From: Sulfurivirga caldicuralii
GTDB lineage: Bacteria > Pseudomonadota > Gammaproteobacteria > Thiomicrospirales > Thiomicrospiraceae
Length of the DNA: 9,041 nt
Assembly: GCA_015661715.1 (NCBI GenBank)
Contig: DQVN01000147.1
Coordinates: 1-9,041, forward strand
Direction of reading: 5' to 3'
Shown piece after piece: positions 1-7,894 of the stretch. Positions within the stretch are counted from its first letter, which is position 1. The number at the start of each line of letters is the position of its first letter. The position numbers were made by a program, and so were the translations under genes. The notes under the pieces are model-generated. The model was not told the origin of the DNA and ran no database searches. It saw nothing but the letters and a program-made list of their open reading frames with translations.

Positions 1-1206
1 CAAGTTATGGCGCAGACCGTTGATATTGGATCCCAAACTTGGAAATGGATCACAACCCCCTTATTGAACAAGGGTGGTGAGCGTGTGGGAGATATGGTCA
101 CTATTCAGGATTTCACCGAGGTGCAAAATGAAATTACACAGGAGTGGCTATATGCTATGGGGGGGTCTGTGTTCTTTATTCTTATGGGATTGTTTATATT
201 ACGCTGGCAGATTCATCGGGCTTTCCAGCCATTACAAACGGCTATGACTGCTGTTGAGACCGTTGCCCAAGGGGATTTAAGTCAGCCATTTAGGGCTACC
301 ACGCAAGATGAGATCGGTGTATTTATCCGGCATATTGAAAATATGCGCCAGAAACTTCAAAATATGATTCGCGAAATTTACCGTCAATCTGATTTTCTAT
401 CTGAAGCAGCGCAGGTTACCCTTAAAGATAGTAAATTGATCTCTCAAGGTATCTCAGAAGAGCAAAAATCCCTGGATGTAGTCAATGACAATGTTGCCAG
501 TATGACGGCCTTTGCTCGAGAGGTGGCAGACAAGGCCAACTTGGCAGCACAAAGGGCAAATACTGCCGATGCTAAGGCTCATGCAGGGGCAGAGGTGGTC
601 CATCAGGCTATTGAAACGATCAATGCCCTGGCCAGAGAGGTGGAAGAAGCGGCCCAGGTGATTTCCAGTCTGCGCCAGGACAGTCAACAGATTAATGAAA
701 TTTTGACCGTGATTCAGGAAATTGCCGAACAAACCAATTTGCTGGCATTGAATGCGGCAATTGAAGCAGCACGGGCGGGAGAGTATGGTCGAGGTTTTGC
801 CGTAGTGGCCGATGAAGTACGTAATCTCGCCAGCCGAACCCAGTCATCGGTTGCTGAAATCGAGCAGATGATCCAACGGTTGCAACAAGGTACCGCCCAG
901 GCGGTTCGGGTTATGGAAAATGCCAAATCCAAGGCTGAAGACAGTGTTGAGCAGTCTCGCCGGGTCAATGAGGCGCTGCATGAAATTGTTGAGGTGGTTT
1001 CTGACATTACCGGTGAAAACAACAATATCGCCCGGGATGCAGTCAACCAGAAAGAGGTGGTCACTAAGGTGAAGGATGAAATCGGTGCCATCAATGAGCA
1101 GGCCGGAAAAATCTCCGAGCTGGCCGATGAGAATGCCAAACGTTCAACCCGCCTGTTAGAGCTGGCCGACAAGCTCAGGGAGATGGTACGCCGTTTCAAA
1201 CTGTAA
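1..1206 (+). CDS. Methyl-accepting chemotaxis protein, 5' part missing
   Basis: This is a transmembrane chemoreceptor that passes ligand binding to the CheA/CheW kinase complex. The frame is open from base 1, so the ATG at 7 is internal and the gene begins outside the window. Counting residues from that ATG, 1-45 look like the end of a periplasmic Cache/PAS-like sensor ([16 protein letters not shown]). Residues 48-67 form a membrane segment and about 66-120 a HAMP linker. The rest is the cytoplasmic coiled-coil hairpin, with the highly conserved tip at about 238-275 ([20 protein letters not shown], then [15 protein letters not shown]). The protein ends MVRRFKL and has no CheR-tethering xWxxF pentapeptide. 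Ligand unknown: most of the sensor lies outside the window. No chemotaxis genes are adjacent, and a terminator follows 24 bases after the stop. Family assignment is certain; subtype is not. Confidence 0.97.
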   Translation, partial: QVMAQTVDIGSQTWKWITTPLLNKGGERVGDMVTIQDFTEVQNEITQEWLYAMGGSVFFILMGLFILRWQIHRAFQPLQTAMTAVETVAQGDLSQPFRATTQDEIGVFIRHIENMRQKLQNMIREIYRQSDFLSEAAQVTLKDSKLISQGISEEQKSLDVVNDNVASMTAFAREVADKANLAAQRANTADAKAHAGAEVVHQAIETINALAREVEEAAQVISSLRQDSQQINEILTVIQEIAEQTNLLALNAAIEAARAGEYGRGFAVVADEVRNLASRTQSSVAEIEQMIQRLQQGTAQAVRVMENAKSKAEDSVEQSRRVNEALHEIVEVVSDITGENNNIARDAVNQKEVVTKVKDEIGAINEQAGKISELADENAKRSTRLLELADKLREMVRRFKL

Positions 1207-1230
1207 TGAGCAGTTCGGACGGGATACTTG

Positions 1231-1253
1231 AGGCCGCGAATGCGGCCTTTTTT
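1231..1253 (+). terminator. Rho-independent terminator of the chemoreceptor gene
   Basis: A perfect 7-bp GC-rich stem (AGGCCGC 1231-1237 with GCGGCCT 1242-1248) closes a GAAT loop and runs into six T (1248-1253). It lies 24 bases after the chemoreceptor stop codon and separates that gene from pnp. Confidence 0.9.
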
Positions 1254-1266
1254 ATGCCACTTTCCG

Positions 1267-1272
1267 TATAAT
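1267..1272 (+). promoter_or_regulatory. Putative -10 box of the pnp promoter
   Basis: A perfect TATAAT lies just after the chemoreceptor terminator and would start transcription near 1279-1280. That is a few bases before the outer arm of the pnp leader stem at 1288, a sensible place for a pnp promoter. I see no good -35 box at 16-18 bases spacing; the position is filled by GGCCTT within the terminator's 3' arm. The call rests on the -10 match and its placement. Confidence 0.45.
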
Positions 1273-1287
1273 TGTTAGCTTGAAGTG

Positions 1288-1357
1288 CGAGGCATTAACC
1301 CAAGCCTGAATCCCGCAGGGCGGCGTGCCGTGCTGCGGGATTCAGGTTTTTGCCTCG
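1288..1357 (+). promoter_or_regulatory. Two-tier stem-loop in the pnp leader (likely RNase III/PNPase autoregulatory site)
   Basis: The inner stem is a perfect 13-bp inverted repeat, CCTGAATCCCGCA (1305-1317) with TGCGGGATTCAGG (1334-1346). It can be extended by three pairs (1302-1304 with 1347-1349, one of them G-U). The 16-base interior can form a small CGG/CCG stem. An outer 7-bp stem, CGAGGCA (1288-1294) with TGCCTCG (1351-1357), is separated from the inner one by a 7-nt/1-nt internal loop. Together these give about 23 bp of near-continuous duplex ending 37 bases before the pnp start. In E. coli, RNase III cuts a pnp leader duplex and PNPase then destabilises its own mRNA; by analogy this is probably the same control element. 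An alternative is an attenuator, because the inner stem is followed directly by TTTTT (1347-1351). The duplex is seen directly; the function is inferred. Confidence 0.75.
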
Positions 1358-1394
1358 TGGAAGTTGAAATAAACGCAAAAGAGCAAGGAAAACC

Positions 1395-3506
1395 ATGAGT
1401 AACGAATACGCGCGACCTGAAGCCAAAAGCAAAACCTTTCAATATGGCGATTTGACCGTCACCATGGAAACGGGCCGCATGGCCCGTCAAGCAGACGGTG
1501 CAGTATTGCTAAAGATGGGGGATACCACTGTTCTGGCCACCGTTGTAGCGGCCAAAGAGGTGAAGGAAGGGCAGGACTTCTTTCCCTTGACGGTTAACTA
1601 TCAGGAAAAGGCCTATGCCGCGGGCAAGATTCCCGGGGGGTTTCTCAAGCGGGAAGGGCGTCCCAGCGAGTTTGAAACCCTGACCTCACGGCTGATCGAC
1701 CGTCCCATTCGTCCCTTGTTTCCCAAGGGCTTTATGCATGAGGTGCAGATCATCATCACCGTTTTGGCGCTGGACCCGGAGGTAGGCACGGAGGTGCCAG
1801 CCATGCTGGGGGCGTCAGCCGCTCTGGCTATTTCCGGCATCCCTTTTGATGGGCCGATTGGTGCAGCCATTGTGGGCTATCGCAATGGTCAGTATTTGCT
1901 CAATCCCAGCCCGTTTGATCTGGAGGAAAGTGAACTGGAACTGGCGGTGGCCGGGACAAAAGATGCGGTGTTAATGGTGGAGTCCGATGCGGCTGAACTA
2001 CCTGAAGAGGTGATGCTGGGCGCGGTCATGTTCGGCCATCAGCAGATGCAGGTGGCTATTGACGCCATCGGTGAGTTCGCCGCTGCTTATGGCAAACCCA
2101 AATGGGACTGGCAACCACCGGCTGAAAACAGGGAACTGAAGGAAAAGATCCGTGCGCTGGTGTGGCAGGATCTGGAAGCGGCCTATTCCATCGTTGAGAA
2201 AATGGCCCGTCGGGATGCTGTTGCTGCGGCACGCGCCAAGGCAGTCGCAGCCTTGGCCGCCACCGAAGCAAACCCTGAGGGCTATGACGAAAAAGAGATC
2301 GAGAAGCTGTTTCACGATCTGGAGAAAGCGCTGGTTCGTGGCCGGATTCTGTCCGGTCAACCGCGCATCGATGGCCGCGATACCCAGACCATTCGTCCCA
2401 TCACCACGGAAGTGGGTGTGCTGCCCCAGGTGCATGGTTCGGCCCTGTTTACCCGTGGAGAGACCCAGGCACTGGTGATCACTACCTTAGGCACCGAACA
2501 GGATGCCAAAGTGGTCGATGAACTGGGGGGGGTGTACAAGGATCGGTTCATGCTGCACTACAATTTTCCACCCTTCTCAGTAGGGGAGACGGGCCGTGTG
2601 GGAGCGCCTGGGCGCCGTGAAATTGGCCATGGTATGCTGGCTCGGCGCGGGGTGACTGCGGTGTTGCCATCCGAAGAGGCTTTCCCTTATACCATCCGCG
2701 TAGTATCGGAAATCACCGAATCGAATGGCTCCAGTTCCATGGCGACGGTGTGTGGCACCAGTATGTCTCTGATGGATGCGGGCGTACCCATTAAGGCGCC
2801 GGTGGCGGGCATTGCCATGGGTTTGATCAAGGAAGGCGACCAGTTTGCAGTACTCTCGGATATTCTGGGCGATGAAGATCACTTGGGTGATATGGATTTC
2901 AAAGTGGCGGGCACCGCCCGGGGCGTCACAGCGCTACAAATGGATATCAAGATCAACGGCATTACCGAAGAGATCATGCGTATTGCCCTGGAGCAGGCAA
3001 AAACAGGCCGGATGCATATCTTGAACGAGATGGCCAAGACCATTGCTGAGCCTCGCCCTGAGGTGGCACCGACTGCGCCACGGTTCACCACCCTGAAAAT
3101 CAATCCGGAAAAAGTGCGTGATGTGATTGGTAAAGGGGGCGCCGTGATCAAGGCGTTGACAGAAGAGACGGGCACGACCATCGACATTCAGGACAATGGC
3201 GTGTTGCGTATTGCCGCCATTGATGAAGAATCCGCCAACGAGGTGATTCGTCGGATTCAGGAAATTGTTGCTGAGCCGGAAATCGGCGCCACCTATGCCG
3301 GGACGGTCAAGAAAATCGTCGACTTCGGTGCCTTTGTGGAGTATATGCCCGGGCGTGAAGGGCTGGTGCATATTTCTCAAATTGCGGAAGAGCGGGTGGA
3401 AAATGTATCCGACTACCTGCAAGAAGGCCAGCAGGTGCGCGTCAAAGTCATCGACATAGACCGCCAAGGACGGGTCAAGCTCTCCACCAAAGAAGCGGAC
3501 AAATAA
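1395..3506 (+). CDS. pnp: Polynucleotide phosphorylase (PNPase)
   Basis: PNPase is a phosphorolytic 3'-5' exoribonuclease, normally a cytosolic trimer and part of the RNA degradosome. It releases nucleoside diphosphates and can run in reverse to add tails. The 703-residue protein is full length (E. coli 711). It has a first RNase PH core (about 18-150, with [15 protein letters not shown] near 100-113), a helical linker and a second, catalytic RNase PH core. That core holds the phosphate-site serines S446-S448 ([11 protein letters not shown]) and the metal/catalytic residues D495, D501 and K503 ([12 protein letters not shown]), matching E. coli D486, D492 and K494. A KH domain follows (GKGG at 579-582) and then an S1 domain (about 628-699). 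The N-terminus is about six residues longer than in E. coli. The ATG start has AAGGA five bases upstream. A terminator follows 22 bases after the stop. Control is probably through the leader stem-loop at 1288-1357. Unusually, rpsO is not upstream. Confidence 0.99.
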   Translation: MSNEYARPEAKSKTFQYGDLTVTMETGRMARQADGAVLLKMGDTTVLATVVAAKEVKEGQDFFPLTVNYQEKAYAAGKIPGGFLKREGRPSEFETLTSRLIDRPIRPLFPKGFMHEVQIIITVLALDPEVGTEVPAMLGASAALAISGIPFDGPIGAAIVGYRNGQYLLNPSPFDLEESELELAVAGTKDAVLMVESDAAELPEEVMLGAVMFGHQQMQVAIDAIGEFAAAYGKPKWDWQPPAENRELKEKIRALVWQDLEAAYSIVEKMARRDAVAAARAKAVAALAATEANPEGYDEKEIEKLFHDLEKALVRGRILSGQPRIDGRDTQTIRPITTEVGVLPQVHGSALFTRGETQALVITTLGTEQDAKVVDELGGVYKDRFMLHYNFPPFSVGETGRVGAPGRREIGHGMLARRGVTAVLPSEEAFPYTIRVVSEITESNGSSSMATVCGTSMSLMDAGVPIKAPVAGIAMGLIKEGDQFAVLSDILGDEDHLGDMDFKVAGTARGVTALQMDIKINGITEEIMRIALEQAKTGRMHILNEMAKTIAEPRPEVAPTAPRFTTLKINPEKVRDVIGKGGAVIKALTEETGTTIDIQDNGVLRIAAIDEESANEVIRRIQEIVAEPEIGATYAGTVKKIVDFGAFVEYMPGREGLVHISQIAEERVENVSDYLQEGQQVRVKVIDIDRQGRVKLSTKEADK

Positions 3507-3528
3507 TCGATCTTTTGATCATGTTTGC

Positions 3529-3553
3529 AACGGCACCTTAAGGGTGCCGTTTT
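3529..3553 (+). terminator. Rho-independent terminator after pnp
   Basis: A perfect 9-bp stem (AACGGCACC 3529-3537 with GGTGCCGTT 3543-3551) encloses a 5-base loop and ends in TTTT (3550-3553). It lies 22 bases past the pnp stop and only 27 bases before the next start codon. The downstream peptidase must therefore be reached by read-through or have a promoter near or upstream of this hairpin. Confidence 0.88.
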
Positions 3554-3580
3554 AGTCGGCAAGCCTTTCAAGGAGATACT

Positions 3581-6499
3581 ATGCACGCTTTTGCTACCTT
3601 TGAAGCCATTCGCAGTCAGCGGATTGACAGTCTGAACCTGACCGTTGAGGCATACCGCCATCGCATGACCGGTGCTCAGCACTTTCATCTGCACAATGAC
3701 GATCCCCACAATGTATTCATGGTGGCCTTCCGCACGGTACCCATGGACAGTACCGGTGTGGCCCATATTCTGGAGCACACGGTTTTGTGCGGATCGGAAA
3801 GATTTCCGGTGCGTGACCCCTTTTTTATGATGATCCGTCGCTCACTGAACTCTTTTATGAATGCCTTTACCGCCGCCGACTGGACGGCCTATCCATTTGC
3901 CACGGAAAACAGAAAAGACTTTCAGAACTTGCTGGAAGTCTATCTGGATGCGGCCTTTTTTCCCAATCTGCATCCGCTGGATTTCGCCCAGGAAGGCCAC
4001 CGGTTGGAGTTTGAGCCTTGGGACGATCCCGATGGTGAGCTGGTGCGCAAAGGCGTGGTGTACAACGAGATGAAAGGGGCCATGAGTTCGCCGACGGCGG
4101 CATTGTGGCAGGCTTTCTCCGCGGCCATCTTTCCCACCACGACCTATCACTACAACAGCGGCGGAGATCCGCAGGAAATACCCAACCTGACCCATCGTCA
4201 GTTGGTGGCCTTCCACAAGGCCCACTATCACCCCAGCAATGCCATTTTCTTGACCTATGGTGATATACCGGCGGCTGAGCATCAGGCCAATTTTGAAAAA
4301 CGGGTGTTGCACCGCTTTACCGACCGGGTGCCTGTGGCCAAGGTTGACCGGGAAAAGCGCTATATCGCGCCGGTTCGTACCCGCGAAACCTACGCCCTAG
4401 AGGAAGCGGACACCCGCAACAAGACCCATATCGTGGTGGGTTGGCTGTTGGGTGAGAACCGCGATCCCATGGAGGTGCTCACGGCCAATTTGGTGACCAT
4501 GGTGCTGTTGGATAACTCAGCCTCTCCGTTGCGCAAGGCGCTGGAGCAGACTGATCTGGCGGCCGCGCCTTCCCCCTTGTGTGGCCTGGAAGACGACACC
4601 CGCGAAATGGTGTTTGTCGCTGGTGTGGAGGGCAGTGAAGCAGAACATGCCGATGCCATTGAAGCATTGATCGATGGCGTATTGCAGGAGGTGGTCGAGC
4701 AGGGGGTGGATCAACAGATGGTGGAGGCCATGTTGCATCAGTTGGAGCTGATGCAACGGGAGATCACCGGTGATGGTTATCCTTACGGCCTTTCGCTGAT
4801 GTTGGGTACCCTGGCGGCACCTTTACATGGCGGCGATCTGGTCGCCCTGCTGGATCTGGATCCGGCGCTGGACAAGCTGCGTGAGCAGGTCAAGAATCCT
4901 CGCTTCATTCCCCAGTGGATCGAACGCTGGCTGCTGCGCAATCCCCACAAGGTCCGTCTGGTCATGGAACCCGATCCGGATAAACGCGCGCGTGATGAAG
5001 CGGCGGAAAAAAACGCCTTGGCTGCCCTAAAGGCAAAAATGACAGCGGAAGAGAAAGATGCCATTATCGCTCAAGCCGATGCATTGAAGTTGCGTCAGGC
5101 TCAGCAGGACGATCCGGATATTCTGCCCAAGGTGACTAAGGAGGACATTCCTCGGGAAATCAAAGTCATCAAAGGCAAAAGTGACAACCTGGACAATTTA
5201 CCCTTGACCTACTATGTACGCGGTACCAACGGACTCGTGTATGAAAGCCTGATTGTGGATCTACCGGATTTAGCGCCCAATGAGCAAGCTGCTATGCCGG
5301 TGTTCAACGGGGTACTCACAGAAGTGGGTTCAGCGGGACGGGATTACTTGCAAACCCAGGCGTTGGCTGCCGCGGTCACAGGTGGCATCAGTGCCCGCGC
5401 TCAGGTTCGCGAACACTTGCTGAAACCCGACCTGATCCACGGTCACTTTATCCTCTCCGGCAAGGCGCTGAACCGCAATCACGCTCACCTGGCCCAACTG
5501 ATGGAAGAACAACTGATCTCTCCTCGTTTTGATGAACATGGGCGCATTCGTGATCTGGTCAGTCAGATGCGCGTCGGGCTGGAGCATGGCATTACCCGTG
5601 CCGGCCATAGTTACGCCATGGGTGCTGCGGTACAGCATTTCACCCCTGCCAGTCGCTGGGCCTTCGAGCGCAGCGGCCTGAAAGGCGTGCAGACTTTCAA
5701 AGCGCTGGATGAGCGCATTCGCGAAGATAATGATGCCCTTGAAGGCCTGGCCGCTACCCTGAGTGATATTCAGCGGAAACTCTTGCATGCACCGAAACAG
5801 GCGCTTCTGGTGGCCGACAGCAAAGGGCTTGAGCCAGCCCGGCATGGTCTGGCAGAACAGTGGCAGCCCTTGGCGCAAAGTGAGCAGGTGGGCGATACCC
5901 TCTCAGTCCAGGCAGATGGTCAGCCGGTGCAACAGGCTTGGGTCACCAGCACACAGGTGAATTTCTGCGCCACGGCCTTCCCGGCTGTCATGCCCGGCCA
6001 TGAAGATGCACCGTTGTTGCAGCTGCTGGCACACATACTGCGGAATGGCTTCCTACATACCCGTATTCGCGAGCAAGGCGGCGCCTATGGTGGCGGCGCC
6101 ACTTATCATGCGACCGCTGGCGCCCTGGTGTTCTATTCCTATCGTGATCCGCGTCTGCTGGAAACCTTCGCTGATTTTGAGGCAGCTCTGGCATGGGTAT
6201 GCTCCAGTGAGGCTAGCGAAGCCCATGTGGAAGAGGCCATTTTGAATGTGATCGCCGCCATGGATAAGCCAGGTTCTCCGGCCGGAGAGGCCAAAAAAGC
6301 CTTTTATCAGCAGCTTTATGGCTATACACCGGCGGTGCGACAGCGTATTCGCGACACCATTTTAGCGGCCGATTTGGAGCAAATTCGTACGGTGGCGGAG
6401 AAATATCTCCAAACAGACAAAGCCTCAAAGGCCGTGCTCACCCATCAGGATGGTGCCAAGGTGTTAGCGGATGCTGGCTTTGAAGTCATTACCCTATAG
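3581..6499 (+). CDS. M16C zinc metallopeptidase, presequence protease (PreP)-like
   Basis: This is a zinc peptidase of the pitrilysin/insulinase superfamily, PreP subgroup. Members are clamshell enzymes that cut short unstructured peptides in a closed chamber. The inverted zinc motif HILEH gives ligands H62 and H66 with catalytic E65. The third ligand is E163 (YNEMKGAMSS), 97 residues later, as in plant PreP. The C-terminal half supplies the distant active-site pair R830 and Y836 (RIREQGGAYGGG), with the same six-residue spacing as R848/Y854 of Arabidopsis PreP. The order is catalytic M16 domain, inactive M16 domain, a charged helical hinge (about 462-520, EEKDAIIAQADALKLRQ), the M16C-associated domain and the last M16 domain. 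The 972-residue length is typical. No signal peptide is visible, so it is probably cytosolic, recycling peptides. The ATG start has AAGGAG five bases upstream. The stop is TAG. Its substrate in this organism is not known. Confidence 0.95.
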   Translation: MHAFATFEAIRSQRIDSLNLTVEAYRHRMTGAQHFHLHNDDPHNVFMVAFRTVPMDSTGVAHILEHTVLCGSERFPVRDPFFMMIRRSLNSFMNAFTAADWTAYPFATENRKDFQNLLEVYLDAAFFPNLHPLDFAQEGHRLEFEPWDDPDGELVRKGVVYNEMKGAMSSPTAALWQAFSAAIFPTTTYHYNSGGDPQEIPNLTHRQLVAFHKAHYHPSNAIFLTYGDIPAAEHQANFEKRVLHRFTDRVPVAKVDREKRYIAPVRTRETYALEEADTRNKTHIVVGWLLGENRDPMEVLTANLVTMVLLDNSASPLRKALEQTDLAAAPSPLCGLEDDTREMVFVAGVEGSEAEHADAIEALIDGVLQEVVEQGVDQQMVEAMLHQLELMQREITGDGYPYGLSLMLGTLAAPLHGGDLVALLDLDPALDKLREQVKNPRFIPQWIERWLLRNPHKVRLVMEPDPDKRARDEAAEKNALAALKAKMTAEEKDAIIAQADALKLRQAQQDDPDILPKVTKEDIPREIKVIKGKSDNLDNLPLTYYVRGTNGLVYESLIVDLPDLAPNEQAAMPVFNGVLTEVGSAGRDYLQTQALAAAVTGGISARAQVREHLLKPDLIHGHFILSGKALNRNHAHLAQLMEEQLISPRFDEHGRIRDLVSQMRVGLEHGITRAGHSYAMGAAVQHFTPASRWAFERSGLKGVQTFKALDERIREDNDALEGLAATLSDIQRKLLHAPKQALLVADSKGLEPARHGLAEQWQPLAQSEQVGDTLSVQADGQPVQQAWVTSTQVNFCATAFPAVMPGHEDAPLLQLLAHILRNGFLHTRIREQGGAYGGGATYHATAGALVFYSYRDPRLLETFADFEAALAWVCSSEASEAHVEEAILNVIAAMDKPGSPAGEAKKAFYQQLYGYTPAVRQRIRDTILAADLEQIRTVAEKYLQTDKASKAVLTHQDGAKVLADAGFEVITL

Positions 6500-6508
6500 A
6501 CTTTCTTA

Positions 6509-6542
6509 TATCTCCACGGTCGATGGGATAAGTTTTTGTTTT
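6509..6542 (+). terminator. Weak terminator candidate after the PreP-like gene
   Basis: TAT plus TCCA (6509-6511, 6513-6516, one bulged C) can pair with TGGGATA (6524-6530), with one U-G pair, around a 7-base loop. A T-rich tract follows (TTTTTGTTTT, 6533-6542), starting 34 bases after the stop codon. The stem is weak, so this is only the best available candidate. Confidence 0.35.
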
Positions 6543-6551
6543 CCTATCTCT

Positions 6552-6584
6552 CATGTAGGGGGGCGGTATACCGTGCCCCACATG
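6552..6584. repeat. Imperfect inverted repeat, GC-rich hairpin
   Basis: CATGT (6552-6556) pairs with ACATG (6580-6584). Inside it, GGGG pairs with CCCC after a bulged A, then a G-G mismatch and a G-U pair lead to CGG/CCG around a TATA loop. Neither strand has a T-tract next to it, so it is not a clear terminator. It could stabilise the 3' end of the PreP-like mRNA or of a read-through roxA mRNA, or be a solitary intergenic repeat unit. Confidence 0.5.
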
Positions 6585-6742
6585 AATGGCTAAATATGGC
6601 TTTAAGCGCCGAATTGTGTGGAGAAAATTCTGAGTACTATTTGAGTGCTATTAAAGTGCCGGTTTCGAAGGTGAAACAGTGGCTGAAAGAAATGGCGCCC
6701 TAAATCGACGGGTCGGGAGACAGCTTGTCCGCCTTTGTGACT

Positions 6743-7894
6743 TCATTCTTCATCGGGCACAAGCCACTGCTGGTTGATGGCGTGGCGCAGCGCAGCAGCC
6801 TCTGCGGGGCTGTGCAGCCAGCGCTGGGCATCTTCATACACAATCTGATTACTCAACCAACGGCGAAACTCAACGCCTGCCTCAGTTTCCCATGGGCTAC
6901 CATTGACAAACAGCGTGCCATCTTCAGTAAGGGCCATACGGGTGACGGAGTCCCGTAACCAGACAGGTGTTGTTTCCAACAGTTCTGGCAGCTGCTCACT
7001 GGTTATGGGCGATTCAAGCGGTGTCGGCATGAGTTCAACTGCCGCTTGATCGGGAGAAGTCATCATTTGCGCCAGGGCGTGGGAGAGTCCGGGAGCTTGC
7101 AGTACCGGGCGGATCGCCGCCAAAGCGGCCAGATCCACACGGTTGTCCATTTGCCCGGGCGGTAAGCCTTGATAGACAGGATCTGCAAACAGGGCCTCTC
7201 CTTCAGGATGTGTCGCCAACCAGTCGGCCAGTGCTTCGATGATTTCCCGGGCGCGCAGACTGCGATAACCGATGGAAGCGGTCAGGCAGTCATCGTCTAA
7301 GGCCACGCCGTGATGCCCCCATAGTGGCGGAATATAGAGCACATCACCGGGTTCGACCTCATATTCCAGTTCCACTGGAAACTGGCGCATCAGTCGCAGG
7401 GGCAGACCTTCAATGTAGTTATCCGGTGTGCACTGTTTTGATGTCAGCTTCCAGCGGCGTTTTCCAGCCATCTGATAGAGAAAGACATGATAATGATCGT
7501 AGTGAGGCCCCACATTACCACCGGTGACGGCATAGCTGACCATGATGTCATCCAGCCGCCAGTAGGGGATGAAATCGAAGGCGCTCAACAACTTCTGTAC
7601 CGCAGGCACCACCCGATCCACCCCCTGCACCAGCAAGGTCCAATTCTGTTCCGGTAATTGCGCATAATCTTCTTCCGTAAAGGGCCCGCGGCGCAGTTCG
7701 TACTCTTGAGGGCCATGCTGGAGGATAATGCGGCTTTCGATCTGTTCTTCCAGGGACAGCCCGGCCAGCTCCTCCGGCGTCAGACCGTCAAATTCCGGCG
7801 GCAGGGCATTGCGGATAACGCAGGGGGCCTGCCCCCAGTTTTGCCGGAAAAAGCCAGTTTGTTGAATGCGGGTCCAGTTGAAAGTAAAGCTCAT
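6743..7894 (-). CDS. roxA: Ribosomal protein uL16 arginine 3-hydroxylase (RoxA/YcfD-like JmjC cupin)
   Basis: This is a Fe(II)/2-oxoglutarate oxygenase of the JmjC/cupin fold. In E. coli, YcfD (373 residues) hydroxylates an arginine of ribosomal protein uL16. The 383 residues here show the family's landmarks: WRLDDIMVSYAV (112-123), the iron ligands H131 and D133 (GPHYDHYHVF) and the third ligand H194 (LYIPPLWGHHGVAL). R146 (GKRRWKL) matches the 2-oxoglutarate-binding R140 of YcfD. The C-terminal part (about 210-383) corresponds to the dimerisation and winged-helix regions and is more divergent; FVNG (329-332) matches the VYANG element near the YcfD C-terminus. The residue after H194 is His, where YcfD has Glu. 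The ATG overlaps the original toxin stop codon (ATGA, 7891-7894). Only a weak GGAA lies 9 bases upstream, suggesting the gene relied partly on translational coupling. It is probably co-transcribed with purB and the toxin-antitoxin genes. Confidence 0.95.
   Translation of the reverse strand: MSFTFNWTRIQQTGFFRQNWGQAPCVIRNALPPEFDGLTPEELAGLSLEEQIESRIILQHGPQEYELRRGPFTEEDYAQLPEQNWTLLVQGVDRVVPAVQKLLSAFDFIPYWRLDDIMVSYAVTGGNVGPHYDHYHVFLYQMAGKRRWKLTSKQCTPDNYIEGLPLRLMRQFPVELEYEVEPGDVLYIPPLWGHHGVALDDDCLTASIGYRSLRAREIIEALADWLATHPEGEALFADPVYQGLPPGQMDNRVDLAALAAIRPVLQAPGLSHALAQMMTSPDQAAVELMPTPLESPITSEQLPELLETTPVWLRDSVTRMALTEDGTLFVNGSPWETEAGVEFRRWLSNQIVYEDAQRWLHSPAEAAALRHAINQQWLVPDEE

Larger units (their letters stand above)
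6500..6742. other. Convergent intergenic region between the PreP-like gene and roxA
   Basis: No gene can be supported in these 243 bases. They hold a weak terminator candidate (6509-6542) and an imperfect hairpin (6552-6584). A second small hairpin (6715-6733, GGGAGACA with TGTCCGCC, one mismatch and one G-U) lies 9 bases beyond the roxA stop; it has no T-tract in the roxA direction. The PreP frame stays open for 67 codons after its TAG, to a TAA at 6701-6703. The last part contains an ATG at 6596 that would give 35 residues ending KVKQWLKEMAP, but no ribosome binding site precedes it. This may be a gene remnant or chance. Confidence 0.6.

Noticed and set aside
7..9. ATG at 7 as the start of the chemoreceptor
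   Set aside because: The frame is open to base 1 and the text begins inside a sensor domain ahead of the second membrane segment, so the real start is outside the window.
2934..3467. 177-codon open frame on the minus strand inside pnp
   Set aside because: It lies opposite the KH and S1 domains of a certain gene, has no recognisable domain and is a by-product of the codon use of pnp.
3509..3520. GATC-TTTT-GATC as a small hairpin or paired methylation sites after pnp
   Set aside because: A 4-bp stem is too weak to matter, and two GATC sites are expected by chance; the true terminator lies just downstream.
3842..4312. 156-codon minus-strand open frame, and a similar 182-codon one at 5330-5878
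   Set aside because: Both are antisense to the conserved M16C peptidase and show no family features or start signals.
7788..7890. C-terminal tail of the 130-residue toxin reading, taken as real protein
   Set aside because: It is a wrong-frame reading of the start of roxA, while the proper toxin ending is present in the neighbouring frame.
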